Assembly (NCBI GenBank): GCA_900555045.1
Contig: USJW01000113.1
Location: 1-15,622 of the forward strand
Length of the DNA stretch: 15,622 bases
From: an uncultured Clostridium sp.
GTDB lineage: Bacteria > Bacillota > Clostridia > Lachnospirales > Lachnospiraceae
Direction: 5' to 3'
Shown here: positions 6,954 through 14,366 of the stretch, piece by piece
Layout: every line of letters starts with the position of its first letter
Numbering within the stretch: position 1 is the first letter of the stretch
Program-made: the position numbers and the translations under genes
Notes under the pieces: generated by a model
The model's input: the letters and a program-made list of their open reading frames with translations, nothing else
Told to the model about the DNA's origin: nothing
The model's database searches: none

Positions 6954-8843
6954 TCAATCTTCTTTTTTTGACAACACGTACGAAATGACAAACGCGGACA
7001 CCCATGCAACCGGCATGACAATCAGAAGCAGCATAAAGTTGTTCCCCTCATCCATATAGGTTGCAATGCTGGTGATTCCCGGCATCGAGAACGCGTAGGT
7101 GACCACCCCCAATAGCATCGCGGTGGCACCGGCGATGGCGCCTCCCGCCATGGCCGCATACAAGGGCTTTTTCTCCGGCAGCGCGATCCCGTAAAGCGCC
7201 GGCTCCGTGATCCCTAAAATGCACACCAGCCCGGTGGAGATGGCCGCGGACCTCTGCTCGCCCGGCTTCATCTTCAGCGCATGCCCCAGGACCGCGCCGG
7301 AGACCGCCAGGTTCGAGTAGAAGAAATTGGGAAGCATGTAGTCGTAGCCCAGCGTGGCCAGGTTCTGCAGCTCCACCGCGGACCAGCCCTTGATGCCGAA
7401 GATGATTGTCAGCGGAATGATCCCGCAGAACAGCGCGCCCGCAAAGGGCCCCGCGTGGTTGAACAGCCACGCAAATCCGCCCGTCATGCCGGCGGCGATC
7501 CAGTTGCCCAAGGGGGCCGCAAAACCCAGGAACAGCGGGGCCGCGATCAAAAACGACAGCGCGCCCGAGAACACGATGCGCAGGTTTTTGGGCATCCGCT
7601 TGTCGATAAAGTGGTAGATCATCGAGAAAATCCACACCGACAGGATCACAGGGAAGATGGATCCCTTGTAGCTGTACGCCGGGATGTTGAAGAACCCGAA
7701 CATATACCCCTTGACCCCCTCCGCCGGGGACAGGAAGGTGGAGTACATCAGGATGCCCGCGGTCATGATGCCGAAAATCTCCTTCACCTTAAACCGCTTG
7801 GCCGCCGCGTACCCGATGATAAACGGCATGAAATAGAACGGCGCATCCCCCACCGCGTTTAGCACCGTGATGATATCCGACTTGGAGGAGACCAGGCCGA
7901 TAGCGGTGATCAGCGAGATGATTCCCTTGATCATACCTCCGGCCACAATCGCGTACAGCCCCGGCGTCACACAGGAGGCCAGCGTGTTCAGTCCCCACGT
8001 GACAAGGTTCATCTTCTTCTCCTGCACCGAATCCCCCGCAGTACCCGGGTTCGCGTTCACGGCCGTGTCCCCGGCCGTGTCCGCCTCCCCGCCCGCTTTG
8101 AACCCGGATATCTCCAGAAATTCCGCGTACACCTCCGGCACGGTGGTCCCGATGACACACTGCAATTGTCCGCTGGACTCGATCACCTTCAAGAGGCCCT
8201 TCACACGGTTTAACCTCTCAATATCCACCAGATCCCGGTTCACCGGGACAATCCGAAGGCGCGTAATGCAGTGAAACACATTCTTAATATTCTGTTTTCC
8301 CCCCACCGCCTCCAAAATTTCCTGACACATGCTCCCATACTCATACTCTGCCATATCCGCCTCTTCCGCCTTTCCAAGTCTCACCACAGCGACTTCCGAA
8401 TCCTGCGTTACCCTCTCCAAATCGTGAAACACCACGTCCTGCGCATCCCGGTTCGGGAAAATCGTGATCACAACCGGGTCCAGACCCCTGGCCTTTACTA
8501 GCTCCAGGTCGAACCGGACGATCTCCTCCCCGGCGCGCACTTTTTCCTCCGCCTTCTTTAAAACCTGAAACCCATCCCCCTTAAGGTTCACCGTGTCGAT
8601 TCCGATGTGAATCAACACCTCCAGGCCGCGCTCCGTCGTGATTCCAAGCGCATGACCCGTCGGAAATACCATGGAGACTGTCCCATCCACAGGTGCAAAA
8701 ATGTGCCCATTTTCCGGATCAACCCCAAATCCGCTCCCCATCAGGCCGCCGTTAAATGTCGGATCGCTGATCTTTCCAAGGGCCACATACCGCCCGGAGG
8801 CCGGAGCAAAAACACGCTCATTTACCCCATTTCCCTGACCCAT
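6954..8843 (-). CDS. PTS beta-glucoside permease, fused EIIA-EIIB-EIIC
   Basis: 629 aa. It imports and phosphorylates a beta-glucoside. Domain order is unusual: EIIA of the glucose/Crr type first (about 10-155; TGHALGI with His64, and LEVLIHIGIDTVNL with the phosphorylated His79). EIIB follows (~165-245; HCITRLR with phospho-Cys192), then a Gly/Ala-rich linker and EIIC (~280-625; VTPGLYAIVAGGMIKG near the start, GITEPALYGIALP in the substrate region). BglF/BglP proteins are normally B-C-A. I chose ATG 8843 because GGAAGGA precedes it. An in-frame ATG at 8939 lies upstream of the likely promoter and would add a non-conserved tail. The GH1 gene follows by 17 bases. Expression probably depends on the divergent AraC-type regulator; no RAT-type antiterminator hairpin is in the ~45-base leader. 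Confidence 0.93.
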   Translation of the reverse strand: MGQGNGVNERVFAPASGRYVALGKISDPTFNGGLMGSGFGVDPENGHIFAPVDGTVSMVFPTGHALGITTERGLEVLIHIGIDTVNLKGDGFQVLKKAEEKVRAGEEIVRFDLELVKARGLDPVVITIFPNRDAQDVVFHDLERVTQDSEVAVVRLGKAEEADMAEYEYGSMCQEILEAVGGKQNIKNVFHCITRLRIVPVNRDLVDIERLNRVKGLLKVIESSGQLQCVIGTTVPEVYAEFLEISGFKAGGEADTAGDTAVNANPGTAGDSVQEKKMNLVTWGLNTLASCVTPGLYAIVAGGMIKGIISLITAIGLVSSKSDIITVLNAVGDAPFYFMPFIIGYAAAKRFKVKEIFGIMTAGILMYSTFLSPAEGVKGYMFGFFNIPAYSYKGSIFPVILSVWIFSMIYHFIDKRMPKNLRIVFSGALSFLIAAPLFLGFAAPLGNWIAAGMTGGFAWLFNHAGPFAGALFCGIIPLTIIFGIKGWSAVELQNLATLGYDYMLPNFFYSNLAVSGAVLGHALKMKPGEQRSAAISTGLVCILGITEPALYGIALPEKKPLYAAMAGGAIAGATAMLLGVVTYAFSMPGITSIATYMDEGNNFMLLLIVMPVAWVSAFVISYVLSKKED

Positions 8844-8873
8844 ATAGCCGTCCTTCCTTCTGCTCGTTTTTGT

Positions 8874-8889
8874 CAAAAGAATTCTTTTG
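8874..8889. promoter_or_regulatory. Candidate operator: 16-bp perfect palindrome
   Basis: CAAAAGAATTCTTTTG reads the same on both strands. It starts about six bases after the -10 box of the PTS promoter, over the predicted transcript start, where a bound protein would block initiation. It is not a CcpA cre motif. A role as binding site for the AraC-type protein or another regulator is inference. Confidence 0.5.
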
Positions 8890-8894
8890 TCTAT

Positions 8895-8923
8895 ATCATA
8901 CCGGATCTCCTCCCGCGCTGCAA
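8895..8923 (-). promoter_or_regulatory. Promoter of the PTS-GH1 operon
   Basis: Minus strand TTGCAG (8923-8918), a 17-bp spacer, then TATGAT (8900-8895). The weak -35 box fits a promoter that needs an activator such as the divergently encoded AraC-type protein. Its -35 box lies only 17 bp from the -35 box of that gene. Confidence 0.65.
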
Positions 8924-8940
8924 TTCCTGAACGAAACATA

Positions 8941-8969
8941 TTGACTTACCAAACTTAATCTAATATGAT
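8941..8969 (+). promoter_or_regulatory. Promoter of the AraC-family regulator
   Basis: Plus strand TTGACT (8941-8946), a 17-bp spacer, then TATGAT (8964-8969). It is back to back with the PTS promoter. The leader is short: GGGAGG at 8976-8981 is the ribosome site for ATG 8988. Confidence 0.72.
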
Positions 8970-8987
8970 GGACGTGGGAGGATTGCC

Positions 8988-9986
8988 ATGGACAAACAGG
9001 AATTAGACACCTTTTTATTTCAATATACGGACTCCGAAAAGCGGCACATGCTGACCGATCGGCAGGTCCTATCCAAGCGCTACGATTCGATTCCAAAGGT
9101 CCTGTTCCAGGGCCGGGAGGTCTACCAGTTTACCTTCAACAAGCTGTTCGAGGGCAACTATGTCTGCGTCAACAAGGAGTCCCGCTTCACCTACATCCCG
9201 GAGCACATCCACACGGTCATCGAGTTTGTCTACGTGTACTCGGGCAGCTGTACCCAGGTCATAAACGGAAAGCGGGTGACCATCACCCAGGGCGACATCT
9301 GCATGCTGGACACCAGCGTGCCCCACAGCGTGGAGTACTTGGACAAGGACGATATCGTGATCTCCATCGAGATGCAGAAGGAGTACCTGACCCGCGGGTT
9401 CCTCCCAAGGCTCGGCGACGACGGAATCATCAACCGCTTCCTCGCCAACACCCTGTCCATGAACACCGCCCACGACCAGTATCTGCTGTTCAAAAAGCAG
9501 AAAGAGAACCAGATCCACTCGATCTTACAAAATATCCTCTGCGAATACTACGATCCCCAGTTCTGCAGCGACAAGGTCATCGACGCCTACATGATTTTAC
9601 TGTTCTGTGAGATTTTGCGCCAGTACCGGCACCAACAGATTTCCTCCCCCCAGAGAGGAAGCCAGAATATTATAGAAATTTTGAACTATATTGAGAACAA
9701 CTACGCCACCACGTCCCTCCAGGACACCGCCGCCCACTTTGGCTTTCACCCCAATTATCTGAGCAGCTACATCCGAAGGAACACCGGCCACTCCTTCAAG
9801 GAGCTGGTCATCATGCAGAAAATGTTCCAGGCCAGCTTCTACTTAATCAACACGGACCTGCCGGTCTACGAGATCGCCAACCGGGTGGGGTACGACAATC
9901 TGGGGCATTTTTACCGGAAGTTTGAGGCCCTCTATCAGATGAAGCCTCTGATGTATCGGAAGTTGAAGGCGAATGTAATGAATTAA
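8988..9986 (+). CDS. AraC-family transcriptional regulator
   Basis: 332 aa, the only plus-strand gene. The N-terminal cupin-like sensor domain spans ~50-130 (PEHIHTVIEFVYVYSG at 71-86, then INGKRVTITQGDICMLD and VPHSVE). The C-terminal double helix-turn-helix of AraC/XylS type spans ~228-325, with the second motif in VYEIANRVGYDNLGHFYRKF. Such proteins bind a sugar or sugar phosphate and activate nearby operons. It is divergent from the PTS-GH1 operon with a 144-bp shared control region, so control of beta-glucoside use is the natural inference. Start ATG 8988 follows GGGAGG. It ends right at a bidirectional terminator. The ligand is unknown. Confidence 0.93.
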   Translation: MDKQELDTFLFQYTDSEKRHMLTDRQVLSKRYDSIPKVLFQGREVYQFTFNKLFEGNYVCVNKESRFTYIPEHIHTVIEFVYVYSGSCTQVINGKRVTITQGDICMLDTSVPHSVEYLDKDDIVISIEMQKEYLTRGFLPRLGDDGIINRFLANTLSMNTAHDQYLLFKKQKENQIHSILQNILCEYYDPQFCSDKVIDAYMILLFCEILRQYRHQQISSPQRGSQNIIEILNYIENNYATTSLQDTAAHFGFHPNYLSSYIRRNTGHSFKELVIMQKMFQASFYLINTDLPVYEIANRVGYDNLGHFYRKFEALYQMKPLMYRKLKANVMN

Positions 9987-10035
9987 AAAAAGCGGCTTTC
10001 CTCCAACTATAAAAGATGGGGGAAAGCCGCTTTTT
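9987..10035. terminator. Bidirectional intrinsic terminator between convergent genes
   Basis: Arms AAAAAGCGGCTTTCC (9987-10001) and GGAAAGCCGCTTTTT (10021-10035) are perfectly complementary. Three further pairs, one a G-T wobble, extend the stem around a 13-base loop. T runs occur at the 3' side on both strands. It serves the AraC-type gene from the left and the SLC13-type gene from the right. Confidence 0.93.
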
Positions 10036-10039
10036 ACCG

Positions 10040-11314
10040 TCACATAACCGGGAAAAAGAAATGAATACTGAATACAAAGCTGACAATGGTCACTGCCGCA
10101 AAACCCAGGGCCCATAAAAAGGTTTCCTGAATTTTGTACCCGGCCGCCGCGAATGCGATGGCTGTGGACGGGGCGCCCGACGGCAGGAAAACGGCGCAGG
10201 AACAGATCGTATTGATCAGCAGGCAGAGACCTCTGGTATCCCATCCCGCCGCGACCGCGGTGGCGACGCCCAATGGCAGAAGGACATTTTTCGTTCCGGA
10301 GTTGGTCATCAGGTTGGTCATGACCACGCCGACCACCGCAAAGACTGCCAGCACGGTGATCCCGCTGGGATTTTCACCCATCAGCCCCAGAATAAACTCT
10401 CCGATCATGACGCCGGCCCCGGAAGCGGACAGCGCGTCTGCCATGACGAAGATTCCGGCCAGCATGAACAGCATATCGCCGGACAATACCCGCTGCATAT
10501 CCTTCTGGTTCTGGACGCCCATGAACATCAGAGCGGCCGCGCCTGCGGCGGGACAGACGTACATGATATCGCCCAGTATGGAATTCATGAACAGCGACGC
10601 CATGACCGCAAGGAACACCACATACGTCACGATCTCGTGCTTTCTGCTCATGGGAGCTACATCTTTGACCTTTTTCATCTTGCTCTGGTCGATATCCCTC
10701 TTGGGCAGCATTTTATAGGTCAGGATGACGTAGATGCTCAAAAGCAGCATCGGAACGATGGAAACCTTGAAGGTATCGATGATGGTCAGCAGCGGAAGCG
10801 TATCCCCGTAGCTGGAAATATATTTGTTGGGGGTCAGGTAGGACGTTGCGCCGACGCCGACCGGGATCCGCCCGGTCCACATTCCGCCCATGATTGCCAT
10901 CGGCAGCATCATTCTGGACGGGCAGACGTCACCGTCGGCGGAGAGCGCCGTCAAAATCATGATCATGACCGTGATGGTACCGGAGGACGGCAGAAACTGG
11001 GCAAAGCACATGACGAAAAACATCAGCAGCATCAGCAGAAGCACGCTGTTGTTTCCGCCCTGCAGCTTCATGACCCGGCCACGGATTTTCGTCAGCAGGC
11101 TGGTTTTGCCGAAGGCGTCGCAGATCACATACATCCCTGCAATCAGGATAAAGTTTTTCATGGCAAATCCGGCGAATGCCTTCTCAATCGGCATGATGCC
11201 GGTGAGCACCAGCACAATACAGCAGGTCATGGTAGTCAACCCGAAGGGCCATTTGTTCAGACAAAAGCTGGCAATCATAAAGATAAACAGTCCAACTACA
11301 ATGTAAAGCTCCAT
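10040..11314 (-). CDS. SLC13-family (DASS-like) anion permease
   Basis: 424 aa, a dozen or so hydrophobic segments in two related halves. The family moves di- and tricarboxylates, sulfate or related anions, usually with sodium, across the cytoplasmic membrane. The two re-entrant-loop motifs are visible at symmetric positions: LPSSGT (109-113) and MTNSGTK (337-342). Classical members read S-N-T in these loops; here both read S-G-T. Start ATG 11314 has GGAGGGG seven bases upstream. It follows the metallo-hydrolase gene by 42 bases without a terminator, so the two are probably one transcript. The shared bidirectional terminator lies directly after its stop codon. The substrate cannot be told from sequence; a substrate or product of the hydrolase is likely. 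Confidence 0.85.
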   Translation of the reverse strand: MELYIVVGLFIFMIASFCLNKWPFGLTTMTCCIVLVLTGIMPIEKAFAGFAMKNFILIAGMYVICDAFGKTSLLTKIRGRVMKLQGGNNSVLLLMLLMFFVMCFAQFLPSSGTITVMIMILTALSADGDVCPSRMMLPMAIMGGMWTGRIPVGVGATSYLTPNKYISSYGDTLPLLTIIDTFKVSIVPMLLLSIYVILTYKMLPKRDIDQSKMKKVKDVAPMSRKHEIVTYVVFLAVMASLFMNSILGDIMYVCPAAGAAALMFMGVQNQKDMQRVLSGDMLFMLAGIFVMADALSASGAGVMIGEFILGLMGENPSGITVLAVFAVVGVVMTNLMTNSGTKNVLLPLGVATAVAAGWDTRGLCLLINTICSCAVFLPSGAPSTAIAFAAAGYKIQETFLWALGFAAVTIVSFVFSIHFFFPVM

Positions 11315-11356
11315 TTAATTCCCCTCCTGTGTATGTTTTTGCTTATTTTCCGACGC

Positions 11357-12208
11357 TTACTCCACCTCTGAAATTGCCAGGTTTAACGTGTACCACTTCC
11401 CCCGTGCCATGGGCGCAACCCGCCCGATTTTTCCTTTTTCTTCCATAATTCGGTTCATGTCTGTAATCATCTTCTCCGCAAACGCCGGATCGTCGGTCAG
11501 CCAGGTCTCATAGTGCATGGGAACCAGCAGCTGGATATCGGATTCGGAAAACCAGCCCGCAAAATCCTCCGCCACATTCGTCTTCACCCGGGAGCTGGCC
11601 ATCTTATTGCGGATGACAATGTTCGGCTTGTCCTTTCCCTGCATCCTCTTTAACATGCCGTCGTCATTTCCGCCGATAAAGGCGATCCGCAGGCCCTGTT
11701 CCGTTGTCAGAATGAAGTTCATGTCAAACATGCTGCCCATGGCGTTTAATTCCGGACTCCCCGGAAAGCCGGGGCCATGGAACCGCTCGATGGTCTCCTG
11801 ATAATTGGACGGCTGCCTGTGGTGGGTGGCATGGTGGGTTTCCAGAATAAAGCCGTCGAAATAGTAGGTGCCCTCATAATCCACGGGATAAATGCTGGTG
11901 AGCGGTATCTTAAAGCATCTGGCCAACTCCATGGCCGTCGCCGAGTGCGTGATCACCGTGGAGTGGAACCGGTCGTACACGTCCTGCACGTTCGCGGTGT
12001 GGTCCCCGTGGGTGTGGTTTAAGAAAATATAATCCCCGCCCTCCAGATCCTCCGTTGTAAAATTGGGAGGGCACTTGTCCGCCAACATGCCTCCGCCCTG
12101 ATACCAGGGGTCTGTGATCAGCGTTTTTCCGTTGGCAAACTGAAATTCAAAGCACTGCCCGTTGATCCAGCGAAATTTTAATCCGGTTGAGACTGCTAAA
12201 TTGTTCAT
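11357..12208 (-). CDS. Metallo-beta-lactamase-fold hydrolase, UlaG-like
   Basis: 283 aa, soluble, no signal peptide. The metal site is visible: TDPW (32-35), the H-x-H-x-D-H motif NHTHGDH (64-70; His65, His67, Asp69, His70), a histidine-rich segment THHATHH (124-130), GGNDDG (179-184) and a C-terminal PMHYETW with His232. The compact fold and spacing resemble UlaG-like (ascorbate-6-phosphate lactonase type) hydrolases rather than beta-lactamases or glyoxalase II. The substrate is not recognisable. ATG 12208 has GAGGAGG upstream. It is the first gene of an operon with the SLC13-type permease, under a promoter at 12243-12271 and downstream of a LysR-type gene. A function in opening a lactone or hydrolysing an imported anion is an inference from this context. 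Confidence 0.85.
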   Translation of the reverse strand: MNNLAVSTGLKFRWINGQCFEFQFANGKTLITDPWYQGGGMLADKCPPNFTTEDLEGGDYIFLNHTHGDHTANVQDVYDRFHSTVITHSATAMELARCFKIPLTSIYPVDYEGTYYFDGFILETHHATHHRQPSNYQETIERFHGPGFPGSPELNAMGSMFDMNFILTTEQGLRIAFIGGNDDGMLKRMQGKDKPNIVIRNKMASSRVKTNVAEDFAGWFSESDIQLLVPMHYETWLTDDPAFAEKMITDMNRIMEEKGKIGRVAPMARGKWYTLNLAISEVE

Positions 12209-12227
12209 TTTGTTTCCTCCTCGATTT

Positions 12228-12242
12228 AATTATCTGATAATT
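12228..12242. promoter_or_regulatory. Candidate operator: 15-bp palindrome next to the -10 box
   Basis: AATTATC and GATAATT flank a single central base. It abuts the -10 box of the hydrolase-permease promoter and precedes the ribosome site, a position suited to repression. A second copy of the core TTATCTG begins at 12261, 31 bp away (about three helical turns). Confidence 0.5.
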
Positions 12243-12271
12243 ATTATAAAATCTCAGGCCTTATCTGTCTA
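12243..12271 (-). promoter_or_regulatory. Promoter of the hydrolase-permease operon
   Basis: Minus strand TAGACA (12271-12266), a 17-bp spacer, then TATAAT (12248-12243). It is followed by the 15-bp palindrome and the GAGGAGG ribosome site of the hydrolase gene. Confidence 0.75.
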
Positions 12272-12282
12272 ATATCCGTTTC

Positions 12283-12301
12283 GCCGGGTCTTATGCCCGG
12301 C
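12283..12301. repeat. Inverted repeat upstream of the -35 box
   Basis: GCCGGG and CCCGGC separated by seven bases, centred about 20 bp upstream of the -35 box of the hydrolase operon. This is where LysR-type activators commonly bind. It has no T run, so it is not a terminator. Use as a LysR site is a guess. Confidence 0.4.
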
Positions 12302-12325
12302 TGGAATAAGTTTTGGCTGAACGCG

Positions 12326-12353
12326 AAAAAAGAACCGGTCAAATCGCCGGTTC
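12326..12353 (-). terminator. Intrinsic terminator of the LysR-family gene
   Basis: Minus-strand stem GAACCGG / CCGGTTC (arms 12353-12347 and 12338-12332) with an 8-base loop, followed by six T residues (12331-12326). It separates the LysR-type gene from the hydrolase operon. Confidence 0.85.
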
Positions 12354-12391
12354 TCCGATGAACATAGAACTATTCTGTTCTCAACTCCATT

Positions 12392-13318
12392 TTAAAAGAG
12401 CCCGCTGCTTCGCAGGTACCGGATCCCCTCCAACACCGCCTGAAACCTGGGGTCCTTCTGAAATCCCTGACGGCACACAAGGCAGGTGACACCGGCGACA
12501 TTCTGATCCGGGTGCAGAAAATAAATCAGGCTTTGATCCAGATTGGTATAGGACGGACCATTCTTCAGCTGGATAAAGAAGCTGGCGCGCCCCCGCTCCA
12601 CGGTTGCCAGCCGGTTGTTCCAGTTGGACAGCTCGATGATATTTAAGTGAATCCCTGACTGTTCCATCAGCCGTTCCACAATCGCCCGGCTGCTGCTGCC
12701 CTTCACATTTGCGACGATCTCTTCCCCCTCCATATCCTCCAGGCGCAGGACCGGGTAATCAATTCCGTCCATTCGGACGGCCCGCTCCGACGCAGGGCTT
12801 CCCTTTCGCAGGTAAATCCACTGCCAGCTGGAAAAGAGCGGTTCATAGTACAGGTTCTCCCGCTGTTCATAGGAACAGATCATCGCCATGTCGATTCCGC
12901 CTCCCATCAGCTCTGCCTCCAGCTGAACCGTTTTGTTGGTCCGGATTTCCAGAAAATACTCATTATAATTTTTGTACAGCCATTTTAAAAACGGGCTGGT
13001 AAAATCGTAGGCGCACTGCATGGTGGTCCCAAGGACAATATTGTTTTCGTTCCGAAATTTCAGCTGCCTGATTTTCTCCTCAAACCGGTCGTGGGCGGAC
13101 AGAATTTCGCCAGCCATATCCAGAAAGCATCTGCCCTCCGCCGTGAGCTCCAGGGCGCTCCCCCGACTCCGCCCAAACAACGTCACACCGTATTCCTGCT
13201 CCACCCGCCGGATGCATTTACTTAGGGACGGCTGCGCCACGAACAGCTTCTGGGCCGCCTTGTTGACGCTGCCCTCGGCCGCCACCGCCGAGATGTATTT
13301 GATATCCTGTATGTTCAT
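12392..13318 (-). CDS. LysR-family transcriptional regulator
   Basis: 308 aa, standard length. The N-terminal winged helix-turn-helix is clear: YISAVAAEGSVNKAAQKL (8-25), then QPSLSKCIRRVEQEYGVTLF. A linker helix and a periplasmic-binding-protein-like co-inducer domain (~90-300) follow. It is transcribed in the same direction as, and just upstream of, the hydrolase-permease operon, with its own promoter (13369-13397) and terminator (12326-12353). LysR regulators are more often divergent from their targets, so the arrangement is a little unusual but common enough. It probably senses the transported or hydrolysed compound. ATG 13318 has a GGGGGGAA ribosome site. Confidence 0.95.
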   Translation of the reverse strand: MNIQDIKYISAVAAEGSVNKAAQKLFVAQPSLSKCIRRVEQEYGVTLFGRSRGSALELTAEGRCFLDMAGEILSAHDRFEEKIRQLKFRNENNIVLGTTMQCAYDFTSPFLKWLYKNYNEYFLEIRTNKTVQLEAELMGGGIDMAMICSYEQRENLYYEPLFSSWQWIYLRKGSPASERAVRMDGIDYPVLRLEDMEGEEIVANVKGSSSRAIVERLMEQSGIHLNIIELSNWNNRLATVERGRASFFIQLKNGPSYTNLDQSLIYFLHPDQNVAGVTCLVCRQGFQKDPRFQAVLEGIRYLRSSGLF

Positions 13319-13368
13319 GAAGTTCCCCCCGCGCCTTTTCTGAATTGATTACTGACGGCGTCATCTTC

Positions 13369-13397
13369 ATTGTAGGAGCTGGGGGGTGGTTTGTCAA
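13369..13397 (-). promoter_or_regulatory. Promoter of the LysR-family gene
   Basis: Minus strand: perfect TTGACA (13397-13392), a 17-bp spacer, then TACAAT (13374-13369). The leader to ATG 13318 is about 45 bases. Confidence 0.8.
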
Positions 13398-13464
13398 ATG
13401 ATAGAGCAAAGCGCACCGCCGCCTTCGCGCGGCAGCCGGTTAAGCGTTCCGTTTTCGGGCATAG

Positions 13465-13509
13465 AAAAGCCCTCAAGCAGATTTTATCGTTCATTGCCTG
13501 CTTGAGGGC
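13465..13509 (-). terminator. Intrinsic terminator after the membrane protein gene
   Basis: Minus-strand stem with 12 perfect pairs, GCCCTCAAGCAG / CTGCTTGAGGGC (arms 13509-13498 and 13480-13469), a 17-base loop, then TTTT (13468-13465) and CT. It lies 22 bases after the stop codon at 13532. Confidence 0.85.
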
Positions 13510-13531
13510 CGCCTATCAATCACAGAAGACC

Positions 13532-14278
13532 TTACAATTGAGCTTTCTTCTTCCGCTCCGCCTCATAGATCTCAAAAAATTCTTCCGGGTTTTTCGCGAA
13601 GATCTCTTCCAGCTGATACGACACCACAAAGGGATCGTAGTCACTGAAAACGTTGGGCATGTACTTATAAAGCTGCGCCGCTATGCGCTCCGCGTGCTCA
13701 ATGTCCACCCCGGTCATGCTGTACATTTTCTTTTCCGTGAAGACCAGAAGCCGCACCATAAAGGGACCGCCCTTTTGCCCCACCTGCGCGCACACCCAGT
13801 AAATCTTGTCGCGGGGGATGGCCGTGATGGAAGGTCCTCTGACGCCGCCCTTTATCTCAAAAATCAGCAGATAGGACGGCAGCAGCGCGATCTTCTGTCC
13901 GGCTGCCTTCTTGGGGTCCCTGACCCCGTCGATGTACTCCTCCACCAGAATTTTTCCCTCACGCGCCTCCCGGTCGATGATCTCAGCCACCGCCGCCTGC
14001 GTGTTCTCCCCGTAGGGCAGATACAGGTTGCTCCCGTTCGCGGCGGGCTTCCTGGTGACGAACACTTGGATTGCGAGGCACACCAGCGCAATCCCCACTA
14101 AAATGAGCATGTAAAAAGGTATGGTGCCAAAAGAAATATCGTCGAGACCTAGCGAATCCTTTCCCAGAACGTACATGATCGCCAACGCCACAAGTAACAC
14201 AACAAACAACCTCGTGACCGTCCTCCTCGACGCCCGGTTCATCCGCTCCGATTCCCGCGCCAGGTATCCCTGTTCCAT
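13532..14278 (-). CDS. Membrane-anchored protein of unknown function
   Basis: 248 aa. A basic N-terminus (~1-23) is followed by two membrane segments at ~24-39 and ~53-73, then a soluble cytoplasmic domain. That domain begins with PYGENTQAAVAEIIDREAREG and continues with several beta-strand-like stretches (LLPSYLLIFEIKG, ITAIPRDKIYWVCAQV, FMVRLLVFTEKKMYSMTG) and a final charged helix (EEFFEIYEAERKKK). The strand-rich middle recalls bacterial PH-like domains in membrane proteins; this is an impression of shape, not a family match. AAGGAGG precedes ATG 14278. It has its own extended -10 promoter and a terminator, so it is a single-gene unit. I do not recognise the family with confidence. Confidence 0.85.
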   Translation of the reverse strand: MEQGYLARESERMNRASRRTVTRLFVVLLVALAIMYVLGKDSLGLDDISFGTIPFYMLILVGIALVCLAIQVFVTRKPAANGSNLYLPYGENTQAAVAEIIDREAREGKILVEEYIDGVRDPKKAAGQKIALLPSYLLIFEIKGGVRGPSITAIPRDKIYWVCAQVGQKGGPFMVRLLVFTEKKMYSMTGVDIEHAERIAAQLYKYMPNVFSDYDPFVVSYQLEEIFAKNPEEFFEIYEAERKKKAQL

Positions 14279-14320
14279 ACTGTTTCCTCCTTAAACGCTT
14301 ATTCTGTACTCAATCTGGAT

Positions 14321-14329
14321 ATTATAGCA
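14321..14329 (-). promoter_or_regulatory. Extended -10 promoter of the membrane protein gene
   Basis: Minus strand TGCTATAAT: a perfect TATAAT with the TGn extension. Only a weak -35 element is seen 16-18 bp upstream. The transcript start would be ~35 bases before ATG 14278. Confidence 0.65.
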
Positions 14330-14366
14330 TAGGTTTGGGGAAAAGTCTTGTATGATATGACACCGA

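Noticed and set aside
8844..8923. BglG-type RAT antiterminator hairpin or CcpA cre site in the PTS leader
   Set aside because: The leader is only ~45 bases, has no terminator-like stem with a T run, and no stretch fits the RAT or cre consensus.
8844..8939. Longer N-terminus for the PTS protein starting at ATG 8939
   Set aside because: The extra 32 codons overlap the predicted promoter and palindrome, have no matching family sequence, and ATG 8843 has a good ribosome site.
8931..8957. Imperfect direct repeat ACGAAACATA / ACCAAACTTA as AraC half-sites
   Set aside because: Only 8 of 10 bases match, the period is 17 bp, and the second copy sits inside the promoter spacer; too weak to call.
13415..13440. 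GC-rich hairpin GCCGC / GCGGC upstream of the LysR promoter
   Set aside because: The stem is five pairs with no T run and no relation to a start or stop codon; likely chance in GC-rich DNA.
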